NCBI RefSeq assembly: GCF_011761305.1
Contig: NZ_JAAOZC010000002.1
Span: forward strand, 120,001 to 184,000
Direction of reading: 5' to 3'
DNA length: 64,000 bases
From: Sphingomonas vulcanisoli
GTDB taxonomy: Bacteria > Pseudomonadota > Alphaproteobacteria > Sphingomonadales > Sphingomonadaceae
Positions 17,294 through 26,201 of the stretch are shown here, piece after piece. Below the pieces are notes generated by a model that ran no database searches, was not told where the DNA came from, and saw nothing but the letters and a program-made list of their open reading frames with translations. The stretch's first letter is position 1; each line of letters opens with the position of its first letter. Position numbers and translations under genes: made by a program.

Positions 17294-17710
17294 ATGAAAC
17301 AGTTCGCCATCGTCGCCGCCGCCATTATCGCTTTCTCTCCCGCGCTTGCCAGTCGCGCCGATCGCGCGGCGCAACAGGCGGCGGAAGTGCAGGCCGGCGA
17401 AGCGCAGCTCGCCAAGCTCACCAAGGGCCTCGTTCCCGGCAAGCCGTTCACCTGTGCGCCGACCGAACGCTGGACCGGCAGCCAGAACATCTCGGGCGTC
17501 GGCATCCTCTATGAGCTCGGCGGCCAGCGCTATCTCAATCGGATGGACCCGGTCTGCGCGCATTTCGATTCGTTCACCGTGCCGGTGATCGTCTCGCACG
17601 GGATGACCTGCCGGGGTGACATCGTCCGCTTCGTCGACAGCAGCAGCCACTTCCCCAGGGGCAGCTGCAGCCTCGGCGACTTCATCCCTTACGAGAAACC
17701 CAAAGGCTGA
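17294..17710 (+). CDS. Secreted protein of unknown function
   Basis: 138 residues. The N-terminal signal peptide MKQFAIVAAAIIAFSPALAS is clear. The mature part has a short helical Ala/Glu/Gln-rich segment (RADRAAQQAAEVQAGEAQLA) and then a compact region with four cysteines (FTCAPTE, PVCAHFD, MTCRGDI, GSCSLGDF), probably disulfide-bonded in the periplasm. I do not recognise a named family. The ATG is placed after GAGGAG; the longer frame from 16883 lies over gloB in another frame and is not real. Confidence 0.82.
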   Translation: MKQFAIVAAAIIAFSPALASRADRAAQQAAEVQAGEAQLAKLTKGLVPGKPFTCAPTERWTGSQNISGVGILYELGGQRYLNRMDPVCAHFDSFTVPVIVSHGMTCRGDIVRFVDSSSHFPRGSCSLGDFIPYEKPKG

Positions 17711-17714
17711 TCCC

Positions 17715-18338
17715 TCAGCTTCGGACCAGCATCCCCTCCATCAAGATATCGACCAGCCGCGCTGCGACCTGATCGGGGGGGAGGCGGCCGGTGGGATCCT
17801 GCCAGCGCGGGATCCAGTTCATTGCGCCGGCCAGCGCGGCGGCGGCCAGCGCTGGATCCTGGGCGCGCAGCGATCCATCCTCGGCGCCTTGCGCGATCAG
17901 GCCGCGCAATGCGTCATCCACCCGCCGCTTCATCGCGCGGAACTGGAGCAGCGCCTCGGGTGAAAGATCATGATCGGCGGTCAGTACCACGCAGCGGCCG
18001 AACGGCGCCATGCTGATCTCGGCATAGCGGATCAGGAAGGCGCGCAGCCGCTCGGCGCCGCCGCGATGATCGGCCTGCGCCTCGTGCGCTGCCGCTTCCA
18101 GCGCGGTGAGTCCCCGCGTCAGGCATTCGAGCAGCACCTGCTCCTTGGTGCCGAGATAATGGTAGATCACCGGCTTGGTGACGCCGAGGCTCGCCGCGAC
18201 ATCGTCGAGCGAGGTGGCGGAGAAGCCGCGTTCGTTGAACAGATCCACCGCCGCGCTGAGCACGGCTTCCCGCTTGGCGAATCGCTCCGCCTCGCGCTGG
18301 TCCGGGGTGCGGAAGGGGGAGATGGTCTGGACAGACAT
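17715..18338 (-). CDS. TetR/AcrR-family transcriptional regulator
   Basis: 207 residues. The N-terminal helix-turn-helix is typical (AKREAVLSAAVDLFNERGFSATSLDDVAASLGVTKPVIYHY, about 20-60); the rest is the helical ligand-binding part with the C-terminal TetR fold ending LVDILMEGML. It is divergent from and 73 bases away from the acetyl-CoA acetyltransferase gene, so control of that gene and perhaps of itself is likely; an acyl-CoA-type ligand would fit but is inference. An alternative GTG start at 18365 would add nine residues. The stop is four bases past the upstream convergent gene. Confidence 0.88.
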   Translation of the reverse strand: MSVQTISPFRTPDQREAERFAKREAVLSAAVDLFNERGFSATSLDDVAASLGVTKPVIYHYLGTKEQVLLECLTRGLTALEAAAHEAQADHRGGAERLRAFLIRYAEISMAPFGRCVVLTADHDLSPEALLQFRAMKRRVDDALRGLIAQGAEDGSLRAQDPALAAAALAGAMNWIPRWQDPTGRLPPDQVAARLVDILMEGMLVRS

Positions 18339-18370
18339 GGGACGTTGATGTTTAGGCGCGATCACCCCAC

Positions 18371-18386
18371 TTACTCAACAGTATAG
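18371..18386. promoter_or_regulatory. Candidate operator between the TetR and thiolase genes
   Basis: TTACTCAACAGTATAG contains the inverted pair TACT/AGTA with a four-base spacer, in the only AT-rich patch of the short divergent gap. Position suits a TetR-type operator, but the palindrome is short. Confidence 0.3.
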
Positions 18387-18411
18387 ATTATTCCCCGTTT
18401 GGAGTTTGTCG

Positions 18412-19599
18412 ATGCCTAGCGCCGATCCGGTCGTGATTTCCTCTTATGCGCGCACGCCGATGGGCGGCTTCCAGGGCGCGCTGGCAGGCGTGACCGCCAC
18501 CGATCTCGGCGCGGTCGCGGTCAAGGCGGCGGTGGAGCGCGCGGGCGTCGCGCCCGATGCGATCGATCGGCTCTACATGGGCTGCGTACTGCCGGCGGGC
18601 CTCGGCCAGGCGCCCGCGCGCCAAGCGGCACTTAAGGCCGGGCTGCCGCAATCGGTGCAGGCGACGACGGTCAACAAAGTGTGCGGATCGGGGATGCAAA
18701 GCGCGATCATGGCGAGCGAGGCGCTCGCCGCCGGCACCGCCGATGTGATCGTCGCGGGGGGCATGGAGAGCATGACCAATTCCCCGTTCCTGACCAAGAA
18801 GCACCGCTCCGGCGCGCGCATCGGCCATGACGTGATCTACGATTCGATGATGCTCGATGGTCTTGAAGACGCCTATGACGCGGGCACCCCGATGGGCCTA
18901 TTCGCCGAGGATTCGGTCGAAATGTACCAGCTGACCCGCGACGCCCAGGATCAGTTCGCGCTCGAAAGCCTCAGCCGCGCGCAGGACGCGATCGCCAATG
19001 GCGCGTTCGATGGCGAGGTGGTGCCCGTCACCGTCTCGGCGCGCGGCAAGGACACGATCGTCTCGGTTGACGAGCAGCCGGGCAACGCCAAGCCCGACAA
19101 GATCCCCGGCCTGAAGCCAGCGTTCAAGAAGGACGGCACGATCACCGCCGCCAACGCCTCCTCGATCTCGGACGGCGCCGCGGCGCTGGTGCTGACGCGC
19201 GAGAGCGTCGCCAAGGCGATGGGCCTGCCGATCGAGGCGCGGATCGTTGCCACCGCCGCGCACAGCCACGAACCGCGCCTGTTCACCACCGCGCCCGTTC
19301 CGGCGATCCGGAAGGTGCTGGAAAAGGCGGGCTGGAGCATCGACGATGTCGATCTGTTCGAGGTCAACGAGGCCTTCGCCGCGGTGACGATGATCGCGAT
19401 GCAGGAGCTGGGCATCCCGCGCGACAAGATGAACGTCAACGGCGGCGCCACCGCGCTCGGTCATCCGATCGGCGCGTCGGGCGCGCGGATCATTGCCACT
19501 TTGGTCGCGGCGCTGAAGACGCGCGGCCTCAAGAAGGGCGTCGCCTCGCTCTGCATCGGCGGCGGCGAAGCGACGGCGATGGCGGTGGAGCTCGCCTGA
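18412..19599 (+). CDS. Acetyl-CoA C-acetyltransferase (thiolase)
   Basis: Condenses two acetyl-CoA, or cleaves 3-ketoacyl-CoA. 395 residues. Active-site residues are in place: the nucleophilic Cys in NKVCGSGMQSAIMASEA (about 89), the His in NGGATALGHPIGASGARI (about 351) and the second Cys in ASLCIGGGEATAM (about 381). ATG at 18412 follows GGAG. The length and biosynthetic-type motifs favour acetoacetyl-CoA thiolase, but degradative activity cannot be excluded. Likely controlled by the divergent TetR gene. Confidence 0.94.
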   Translation: MPSADPVVISSYARTPMGGFQGALAGVTATDLGAVAVKAAVERAGVAPDAIDRLYMGCVLPAGLGQAPARQAALKAGLPQSVQATTVNKVCGSGMQSAIMASEALAAGTADVIVAGGMESMTNSPFLTKKHRSGARIGHDVIYDSMMLDGLEDAYDAGTPMGLFAEDSVEMYQLTRDAQDQFALESLSRAQDAIANGAFDGEVVPVTVSARGKDTIVSVDEQPGNAKPDKIPGLKPAFKKDGTITAANASSISDGAAALVLTRESVAKAMGLPIEARIVATAAHSHEPRLFTTAPVPAIRKVLEKAGWSIDDVDLFEVNEAFAAVTMIAMQELGIPRDKMNVNGGATALGHPIGASGARIIATLVAALKTRGLKKGVASLCIGGGEATAMAVELA

Positions 19600-19607
19600 G
19601 CCGGGGC

Positions 19608-20321
19608 TCAGTGTGGCGTGAAAAACTCGCTCAGCGCGTAACCCGCGTCGGGCGGCAGACGGTGCAGGATTCCATCCGCCCGCCGTTCGATCTCGACCAG
19701 GACCGGCACGATCGGGCGACGGCGCGCCGCCTCCAGCGCCTCGGCGGCCGAGCGGCTTTCGGCCAATCGCGCAAGGTTCATCCGTGTCGGAAACAGCAGG
19801 CTTTGCTCTCCCGCTTCGGCGCGCGCCAGCAGATCGGCGGGCCTCGCCCATTCCAGCGCGATCGCCTCGACGCCATCGCAAGCCGCCTCCACATCGCGCG
19901 ACACGGCACAGAGAAAGAAGTGCGTATCGAACCGGCGCGCCACGATCACCGGCGTGATCCAGTGGCCGAACGGCACCAGGGCATCGAGCTTCAGAAGCGC
20001 CGCTCCCAGCGCATCGCCGAAGCCCATCCCGATCGCGCACGCCACGGGACCCTGCGCGGCGGCGATCACCCCGGCTTCCTCATAGGTTTCGCGGATCGCC
20101 GCGATCCGCAGTGCGCGTTGCTCGGCGGGCAGGCCCTCGCCTCCCGCCAGCCGCCCGATCCATTCCTCCTCCCAATCCCCTGGGTCCACCACGCCGCCCG
20201 GAAAAACCAGCGCGGAGCCGAAGCTGTCTCCCGCCCGGCGGCGGATCATCAGCACTTCAAAGGGATCGTCGCGCACCAGCAACAGGGTCGCGGCAAGTTG
20301 GGGCGCGGCAGGCACGGACAT
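19608..20321 (-). CDS. Nudix hydrolase (NUDT7/NUDT19-like)
   Basis: 237 residues. Nudix signature in split form: VFPGGVVDPGD, then an insert, then RIAAIRETYEEAGV with the catalytic REx2EExG. Such inserted Nudix boxes occur in CoA- or acyl-CoA-diphosphatase-like members (NUDT7/NUDT19 type), which fits the neighbouring thiolase, but the substrate is not proven. Convergent with the thiolase gene, eight bases apart. The start at 20321 begins just before the domain; the frame also offers an ATG at 20369, sixteen codons earlier. Confidence 0.85.
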   Translation of the reverse strand: MSVPAAPQLAATLLLVRDDPFEVLMIRRRAGDSFGSALVFPGGVVDPGDWEEEWIGRLAGGEGLPAEQRALRIAAIRETYEEAGVIAAAQGPVACAIGMGFGDALGAALLKLDALVPFGHWITPVIVARRFDTHFFLCAVSRDVEAACDGVEAIALEWARPADLLARAEAGEQSLLFPTRMNLARLAESRSAAEALEAARRRPIVPVLVEIERRADGILHRLPPDAGYALSEFFTPH

Positions 20322-20439
20322 GGATCCGCTCTGTGGCACCAAAATGCTGATGTCTACCGGCCAAGACATTCTTTAGTCGCCGTCCGGTGCCGGCAGCGAT
20401 GCCCCCGCCTATATCGATGGCTGACTTCAAGGAGTGTTT

Positions 20440-21519
20440 ATGCCCAGCCTGCGCGATCCCATCCGCCTCGGCGCGATCCATGCCCCCAACCGCATCCTGA
20501 TGGCGCCACTGACCCGCGGGCGCAGCACCAAAGGCCATGTGCCGACGCCCTTGATGCAGGATTATTATGTCCAGCGTGCCAGCGCGGGCCTGATCATCAC
20601 CGAAGCGACCGGGATCAGCCAGCAGGGGCTGGGCTGGGCCTATGCGCCGGGCCTCTGGTCGGCCGAGCAGGTGGCGGCGTGGAAGCCGATCACGGCGGCG
20701 GTCCATGCCGCCGGCGGGCGGATCGCGGCGCAGCTCTGGCACATGGGCCGGCTGGTCCATCCCGATTTCCTCGGCGGCGCGGCGCCGGTCTCCTCCTCGG
20801 CGACCACCGCGCCGGGCCATGTCCGCACCTATAGCGGCACCAAGCCCTATGCCCCCGCGCGACCGTTGAGCATCGGCGAGATCCCGGGTCTGCTCGATGA
20901 TTTCGCCCGCGCCGCCGATAATGCGCTGGAGGCAGGCTTCGACGGCATCCAGCTCCATGCAGCCAACGGCTATCTGATCGATCAATTCCTGCGCGACGGC
21001 GTCAACCTGCGGACCGATTCCTATGGCGGATCGATCGAGAATCGCGTGCGACTGCTCGGCCAAGTGGCGCAGCGGCTGGCCGAGACGATCGGCAAGGATC
21101 GCGTCGGCATCCGCCTCTCACCCAACGGCAGCGTGCAGGGCGTCAACGACAGCGATCCGCACGCCTTGTTCGCTGTCGCCGCCAAGGTCTTGGACGAAGC
21201 GGGCATTGCCTGGCTGGAGCTGCGCGAGCCCCGCCCCGGCAGCTTCTTCGCGCCGCCCGATACCCATCCCGTCCATCCCGTGATCCGCGCCAACTTCTCG
21301 GGCGCGCTGGTGCTCAATTCCGATTACCATGCCGAGGATGGCGAGGCGGCGGTGGCATCAGGCGCGGCGGACGCGATCGCCTTCGGGCGCACCTTTCTCG
21401 CCAATCCCGATCTGCCGGAACGCATCCGCCGCCGCCTGCCGCTGAACCCGCCCAGGCCGCAGCTGTTCTACAGCCAGGGTGCGGAAGGCTATACCGATTA
21501 CCCAGCCTACGCCGGCTGA
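20440..21519 (+). CDS. Old-yellow-enzyme family ene-reductase (NemA-like)
   Basis: FMN-dependent alkene reductase that reduces activated C=C bonds with NAD(P)H, e.g. N-ethylmaleimide or enones. 359 residues, TIM barrel. Motifs: RILMAPLTRGRS, QLWHMGRLVHP, the substrate-binding HxxN pair in QLHAANGYLIDQFLRDG, the SYGGSIENR stretch, and AIAFGRTFLANPDLP with FMN-phosphate contacts. ATG at 20440 is preceded by AAGGAG. Divergent from the Nudix gene; no obvious regulator beside it. Confidence 0.93.
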   Translation: MPSLRDPIRLGAIHAPNRILMAPLTRGRSTKGHVPTPLMQDYYVQRASAGLIITEATGISQQGLGWAYAPGLWSAEQVAAWKPITAAVHAAGGRIAAQLWHMGRLVHPDFLGGAAPVSSSATTAPGHVRTYSGTKPYAPARPLSIGEIPGLLDDFARAADNALEAGFDGIQLHAANGYLIDQFLRDGVNLRTDSYGGSIENRVRLLGQVAQRLAETIGKDRVGIRLSPNGSVQGVNDSDPHALFAVAAKVLDEAGIAWLELREPRPGSFFAPPDTHPVHPVIRANFSGALVLNSDYHAEDGEAAVASGAADAIAFGRTFLANPDLPERIRRRLPLNPPRPQLFYSQGAEGYTDYPAYAG

Positions 21520-21556
21520 CATTCCCTCCCGCATGGATCGCGCCTACGCTCGCCCC

Positions 21557-23119
21557 ATGCGGGAACGGCGCGTAATTCTCGGAGCAGCGGCGGTGCTGGC
21601 GATCGCCGGAATCGTCGCGCGCTGCTGGGACCTGTTCAGCGAGCCGCTGTGGCTGGACGAGGCCTATAGCGCTTATGCCGCCAGCAAGGGCCTCGCCTTC
21701 CTGTGGCATGTCGTACCGAATTACGAAACGCACCCGCCATTCTATTACACCTTGCTCTGGGCGTGGACGCGGCCGTTCGGCGATAGCCTGATCGCGCTCC
21801 GCTCGCTCGGCCTGATCGCCGGGCTGCTGACGCCGCCGGCGGTGACCTGGGCGGCGCTCGCCTGCGCCCGCTGGCTCGATTGGCCGGTGGCGCGGCGGCG
21901 AAGGCTCGCGCTCGCGGCGTTCGGGCTCGCCTGTCTCTCGATCCCGCTGGTCGCGATGACGCGCGAGGTGCGGCCCTATCCGCTGATGATCCTGCTCTAT
22001 GCGGTGGCGGTGCGCGCATTGGTGGCGCTGGCCGAACGATCCCGGTGGAAGGCGCCGCTGATCGGGCGCGCCTACGCCGCCTATCTCATCGTCGCCGAGG
22101 CATTGCTCTGGCTGCACAACCTCGGGCCCTTATGGGCGATGGCACTGGGGCTGGCGCTATTGGCGGCGGTGGTGCGGCGCGATCTGCGCTTGAGCGATTG
22201 GGGCTGGCTGATCGGCGGCCATCTGCTGCTGCTTGTCGGCTACGCGCCCGCGTTCCTGATCGTGCTCGATCAGGCGCCGACCTGGGTGAAATCGACGTGG
22301 CTTACTTTCAGCTGGGCGCACCTCCATGAGTATCTGCTGGTGCTGTACGCGGTGCCCGGCTGGCAGGCGATCGCCGCCGCACTACTGGCAATCATGGGTG
22401 GGCTTGCCTTGTGGAGGGTGCCGCGCGGGCGGCGGCTGCTGGCCGTGCTGCTGATCCTGGCGCTGGTGCCCGTGATCCTTTCGGTGGGGATCAGCGCCAC
22501 GATCGCGCCGGTGTTCATTACCCGGACGATGACGCCGGTTGCGGTGCCGACATTGATCCTGCTGGCGATCGGCGCATCGGCCTGGCGCCGCCCCCGTGCC
22601 TGGATCGCGATCGGCGCGGCGCTGATGCTGACGGCGAACATGGCGGCGGTGGATGCGCAGGCGCGCGCCGATGGGCCGATGCAGGATTGGTACGGCACGG
22701 TGGATTGGCTGAAGAAACGGTTCCAGCCGGGCGACCAGATATACGCCTATCCCAACGAAGGCGCGCTACCGCTACGCTATGCTCTCCGTGACCGGCATCT
22801 CGCCTGGCCCGTCCGCCCGATCCCGACCGATATGCCCGCGCCGGATGTGGGGGGCTGGCATCCGACCGGCAGCCGCGGCGTCATCACCCTCCCCCGCGCG
22901 CGGCTGCACGCAATCGCGCAGGAGCCCGCCACCCGCGCCGTCCCGACGATCTGGCTGCTCCGCCTCGGCGCGGAGACCTATGATCCGGGCGATATGTTCC
23001 TGGAAGAACTGGGCCGCGACCGCCACGAGGTGCGCCGCTGGCGGGATGGGGCGATCGATATCATCGGCTTGGCACAGGGGCCGGGGCCGATCCCGGCGCT
23101 GAACGCCTCGCAAAACTGA
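21557..23119 (+). CDS. Glycosyltransferase family 39/ArnT-like membrane protein
   Basis: About 520 residues with ten or more hydrophobic segments. The first loop has SEPLWLDEAYSAYAA followed by NYETHPPFYYTLLWAW, the acidic DE motif and HPP typical of GT-C membrane glycosyltransferases that use polyprenyl-phosphate sugars. A periplasmic C-terminal domain of about 130 residues follows (WYGTVDWLKKRFQPGDQIYAY onward). The acceptor is unknown; protein or lipid glycosylation are both possible. An in-frame ATG at 21533 would add eight residues; neither start has a strong ribosome-binding site. Confidence 0.75.
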   Translation: MRERRVILGAAAVLAIAGIVARCWDLFSEPLWLDEAYSAYAASKGLAFLWHVVPNYETHPPFYYTLLWAWTRPFGDSLIALRSLGLIAGLLTPPAVTWAALACARWLDWPVARRRRLALAAFGLACLSIPLVAMTREVRPYPLMILLYAVAVRALVALAERSRWKAPLIGRAYAAYLIVAEALLWLHNLGPLWAMALGLALLAAVVRRDLRLSDWGWLIGGHLLLLVGYAPAFLIVLDQAPTWVKSTWLTFSWAHLHEYLLVLYAVPGWQAIAAALLAIMGGLALWRVPRGRRLLAVLLILALVPVILSVGISATIAPVFITRTMTPVAVPTLILLAIGASAWRRPRAWIAIGAALMLTANMAAVDAQARADGPMQDWYGTVDWLKKRFQPGDQIYAYPNEGALPLRYALRDRHLAWPVRPIPTDMPAPDVGGWHPTGSRGVITLPRARLHAIAQEPATRAVPTIWLLRLGAETYDPGDMFLEELGRDRHEVRRWRDGAIDIIGLAQGPGPIPALNASQN

Positions 23120-23131
23120 ACACCCCGTTCC

Positions 23132-23221
23132 CCGTTTACCCTGAGCTTGTCGAAGGGCCGTCCTTCTTCATCGCAACATCGCAGAAGAAGGACAGTGCTT
23201 CGACAAGCTCAGCATGGGCGG
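23132..23221. repeat. Family C inverted repeat
   Basis: CCTGAGCTTGTCGAAGGGCC and AGTGCTTCGACAAGCTCAGC arms with an additional inner GTCCTTCTTC / GAAGAAGGAC pair. It lies between the convergent glycosyltransferase and transsulfuration genes and could act as a bidirectional terminator. Confidence 0.88.
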
Positions 23222-23239
23222 ATAAATGCTCGAAACCGG

Positions 23240-24574
23240 CTAAACAGCGGCCAGCGCCTGATCGAAATCCGCGATGAGATCGTCGGCATTTTCGACGCCG
23301 ACCGAAATGCGCACCAGATTGTCAGTGATGCCCAGCGCCGCCTTGCGATCGTCGGGCACCGAGAGATGCGTCATCGCCGCGGGCGCCGAGGCCAACGTCT
23401 CGGTGCCGCCGAGGCTGACCGCCAGCTTGGCGATCTTGAGCGCATCGAGAAAGGCGAAGGCCTCGCGCTCGCCGCCCTTGAGATACAGCGAGAAGGTCGA
23501 TCCCGCGCCGGTGCAGTGGCGCTTGTAGATATCGGCCTGACGGCTGCCGGGCTCCAGGAACCCGAGATAACCGACCTGCTCCACCTTGGCGTTGCCGCGC
23601 AGAAACTCACAGACCTTGACCGCATTCTCGCCCGCGCGGCTCATCCGCAGCTCCAGCGTCTCCAGGCTGCGCAGCAGCATCCACGCCGAATGCGGATCGG
23701 TGATCGTGCCGATCGTGTTGCGCATCGCCCGGATCGGATCGACGATCGCCTTGGCGCCGACGACACTGCCTGCGACGAGATCACTATGTCCGCCGGCATA
23801 TTTGGTGAGGCTGTAGATCACCAGATCGGCGCCATGCTTGAGCGGCAGCTGCCACAGCGGCCCGAGGAAGGTGTTGTCGATCACGATCGGCACTTTGCTC
23901 TCGCTGGCCAGCGCATCGCGCGCTGCCGCCACTGCCTCGATATCGACGAGCTGATTGGTCGGGTTGGCGGGGCTTTCGAGGTAGATCAGCGCGACGCGGC
24001 CCATGCCCTTGGCACGCTCCAGCACCGCATCGATCTCCTCGCGGGTCGCACCCGCCGGGAAATCGAGCCATTTGACCCCAAAGCGCCCGAGGATACGCCC
24101 GATCAAAGTCTCGGTGGCGGCATAGAGCGGAGCCGAATGGACGATGACGTCACCGGGATGGACCAGCGCCAGCAGCACCGTGGCGATCGCCGCCATGCCG
24201 CTGGAAAAGGTCAGCGCCTCTTCCGCGCCTTCCCAGATGCCGAGCCGATCCTCGAGGATCTCCTGATTGGGCCCGTTGAAGCGCGAATAGACCAGGCCAT
24301 CGCCGCCGCCCGGTCTCTTGCCGGTGACGCCTTCGAAGAAACGTTTGCCCGCGGCGGCATTTTCGAAAACGAAGGTCGATGTCAGGAAGATGGGCGGCTT
24401 CAGCGCGCCTTCGGAAAGCGCGGGATCATAGCCGTGCCCCATCATCAAGGTGGCAGGGCTCAGCGTCCGCCCGCCCAGCTCCAGAGCTTGCGCACGCGGA
24501 CGGCGGCGCATGGCGGCCCCGGTCAGTTCGGCTTCGGTTTCGGGCGAGCCGCTCCAGTGATCGGGGTCGCTCAC
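23240..24574 (-). CDS. PLP-dependent transsulfuration enzyme (cystathionine gamma-synthase family)
   Basis: 444 residues. Cys/Met-metabolism PLP family: FSSGMAAIATVLLALVHPGD, the Asp of VIVIDNT-type segment (VPIVIDNTFLGPLWQLP), and the PLP lysine in YSLTKYAGGHSDLVAGSV. The N-terminal 55 residues before GGRTLSPATLMMGHGYDP are an extension typical of one subgroup in sphingomonads and rhizobia. It could be cystathionine gamma-synthase, O-acyl-homoserine sulfhydrylase or methionine gamma-lyase; the sequence alone does not decide. Start ATG at 24574, two bases before the stop of the small upstream gene. Confidence 0.9.
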   Translation of the reverse strand: MSDPDHWSGSPETEAELTGAAMRRRPRAQALELGGRTLSPATLMMGHGYDPALSEGALKPPIFLTSTFVFENAAAGKRFFEGVTGKRPGGGDGLVYSRFNGPNQEILEDRLGIWEGAEEALTFSSGMAAIATVLLALVHPGDVIVHSAPLYAATETLIGRILGRFGVKWLDFPAGATREEIDAVLERAKGMGRVALIYLESPANPTNQLVDIEAVAAARDALASESKVPIVIDNTFLGPLWQLPLKHGADLVIYSLTKYAGGHSDLVAGSVVGAKAIVDPIRAMRNTIGTITDPHSAWMLLRSLETLELRMSRAGENAVKVCEFLRGNAKVEQVGYLGFLEPGSRQADIYKRHCTGAGSTFSLYLKGGEREAFAFLDALKIAKLAVSLGGTETLASAPAAMTHLSVPDDRKAALGITDNLVRISVGVENADDLIADFDQALAAV

Positions 24575-24575
24575 G

Positions 24576-24656
24576 TCAGATGACGTGCGTCACCAGCAGC
24601 CCGATGACGACGATGCCGGGGACACCCAGCATCCATAGGATCAGTCCCTTGCCCAT
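24576..24656 (-). CDS. 26-residue membrane peptide
   Basis: Encodes MGKGLILWMLGVPGIVVIGL followed by six more residues: a single hydrophobic helix with a positively charged start. The ribosome-binding site GGAGAGAGG lies eight to ten bases upstream of the ATG, better than those of many neighbours. The stop is one base from the start of the transsulfuration gene. Very short 'MGKG-hydrophobic' peptides of this kind are common in Proteobacteria but have no known function. Confidence 0.65.
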   Translation of the reverse strand: MGKGLILWMLGVPGIVVIGLLVTHVI

Positions 24657-24705
24657 GATATTTTCCTCTCTCCGGTCGCCGGTGCGACGAAAGCGAAACG
24701 AGTGT

Positions 24706-24972
24706 CTATTCGGCCTGTTCCACGTCCTCGGCAGGGGCGTCCTTGAAATACGGCTCGACCGGGCCGGAGAGCTTCATCGTCATCGGATTGCCCTTGCGAT
24801 CGCGCGACGTGCCGACCGCCATTTTCACCCAGCCCTCGGACACGCAATATTCCTCGATATTGGTCTTCTCGGCGCCCTTGAATTTGATGCCGACGCCGCG
24901 CGCCAGCGCGTCCGCGTCATAGAAATCGCTGCGGGGGTCGGTCGAAAGCCGATCGGGAGGTGTATCGCTCAT
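24706..24972 (-). CDS. DUF3297 family protein
   Basis: 88 residues, cytosolic. Matches the small DUF3297 family: DRLSTDPRSDFYDADALARG, IKFKGAEKTNIEEYCVSEGWV and GNPMTMKLSGPVEPYF. No function is established for the family. ATG at 24972 directly precedes SDTPPDRLS. Forty-nine bases separate it from the 26-residue gene downstream. Confidence 0.88.
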   Translation of the reverse strand: MSDTPPDRLSTDPRSDFYDADALARGVGIKFKGAEKTNIEEYCVSEGWVKMAVGTSRDRKGNPMTMKLSGPVEPYFKDAPAEDVEQAE

Positions 24973-25010
24973 GGCGCGTCTTTAGCCGCCGAAAACGTCC
25001 ACGTCATCCC

Positions 25011-25070
25011 GGTCGAACGAAGCTTAACAGCACGGCTCCTGCATACTCCGCGAAGGCCGGAGCACGTTTG
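25011..25070. repeat. Degenerate repeat remnant
   Basis: CGTCATCCCGG (family B-like arm end) and CTCCGCGAAGGCCGGAGCACG (family E-like hairpin) stand close together in the DUF3297-pyrC gap without full partner arms. Confidence 0.4.
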
Positions 25071-25082
25071 CGGAGAGGGCTT

Positions 25083-26120
25083 CTAGCCGACAAACCGCCA
25101 CGGGAGTGTTTCGTCGGCGTGAAAGGGCACGAGTTTACCATCGCCTGCGGTGATCGTCGCCGGAACCGCGACGGCCTCGCGCGTCAGCGTCACCGTACCG
25201 TCGTTCAGAGGCAGACCGTAGAAATTCGCACCATGTTCAGATGCGAACCCTTCGAGGCGATCGAGCGCGCCTTCCTCGTCGAAGATTTGCGCGTAGCTTT
25301 CCAGGGCGAATGGCGCATTGAAAATCCCTGCGCATCCGCAGGCTGCCTCCTTGCGGCCGATGGCATGCGGCGCGCTGTCGGTGCCGAGAAAGAATTTGGG
25401 CGAGCCCGACACAGCCGCCTTGCGAACCGCGAGACGGTGGTGCTCGCGCTTGGCCACGGGCAGGCAATAAAAATGCGGTCGAATGCCACCGTCGAAAATC
25501 GCGTTACGGTTGATGACGCAATGCTGCGGCGTGATCGTCGCGGCGATCCCCGCGCCGCTGCCCGAGACGAAGTCGACCGCTTCGCTTGTCGTGATATGCT
25601 CCAGGACAATCTTGAGTTCCGGAAAATCCTCCACCAGCGGCGTGAGGACGCGCTCGATAAAAACGGCCTCGCGATCGAAGATGTCGACGTGCGCATCGGT
25701 CACCTCGCCGTGGATCAGCAGGGGCATGCCAATGCGCTGCATCACCTCCAGCACGCGCACGAGCGTGCGGACTTCGGTCACACCGTGCGCGGAGTTGGTC
25801 GTGGCATGGGCCGGGTAAAGCTTACAGGCCGCAAAGACGCCCTGTCCATAGCCGCGCGCGATCTCCGCGGCATCGGCATCGTCCGTCAGATAGCAGGTCA
25901 TCAGGGGGGTAAAGCGCGTGTCCGCCGGCAACGCTGCCATGATCCGCGCGCGATATGCTGCTGCAGCCGCGACGGTGACGACGGGCGGCGTCAGGTTCGG
26001 CATCACGATGGCGCGGGCGAACTGGCGCGCCGTATATCCGGCGACCGCGTTCAGCATCTCGCCATCGCGAAGATGGACATGCCAATCGTCCGGGCGACGG
26101 ATCACTATCTGCGAAGTCAT
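25083..26120 (-). CDS. pyrC: Dihydroorotase (class II)
   Basis: Cyclises N-carbamoyl-L-aspartate to dihydroorotate in pyrimidine synthesis. 345 residues, the E. coli-type length. Zinc ligands and motifs: DDWHVHLRDG (His pair), the lysine to be carboxylated in FAACKLYPAHATTNS, His in LLIHGEVTD, His in IVLEHITTSEAV, and Asp in FLGTDSAPHAI. ATG at 26120; the longer frame to 26603 overlaps the divergent ygfZ gene. Cytosolic. Confidence 0.95.
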   Translation of the reverse strand: MTSQIVIRRPDDWHVHLRDGEMLNAVAGYTARQFARAIVMPNLTPPVVTVAAAAAYRARIMAALPADTRFTPLMTCYLTDDADAAEIARGYGQGVFAACKLYPAHATTNSAHGVTEVRTLVRVLEVMQRIGMPLLIHGEVTDAHVDIFDREAVFIERVLTPLVEDFPELKIVLEHITTSEAVDFVSGSGAGIAATITPQHCVINRNAIFDGGIRPHFYCLPVAKREHHRLAVRKAAVSGSPKFFLGTDSAPHAIGRKEAACGCAGIFNAPFALESYAQIFDEEGALDRLEGFASEHGANFYGLPLNDGTVTLTREAVAVPATITAGDGKLVPFHADETLPWRFVG

Positions 26121-26201
26121 GCATCTGCTCTCATTGCCAGAACGAACGCCGCTTAAGCACCAACGGGTGAAAAGTGGCGCGAGGCTCCCTACCTCCGCTT
26201 C

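Noticed and set aside
23147-24583. 478-residue plus-strand frame opposite the transsulfuration gene
   Set aside because: Shadow frame; the minus strand has the PLP lysine motif and full family length.
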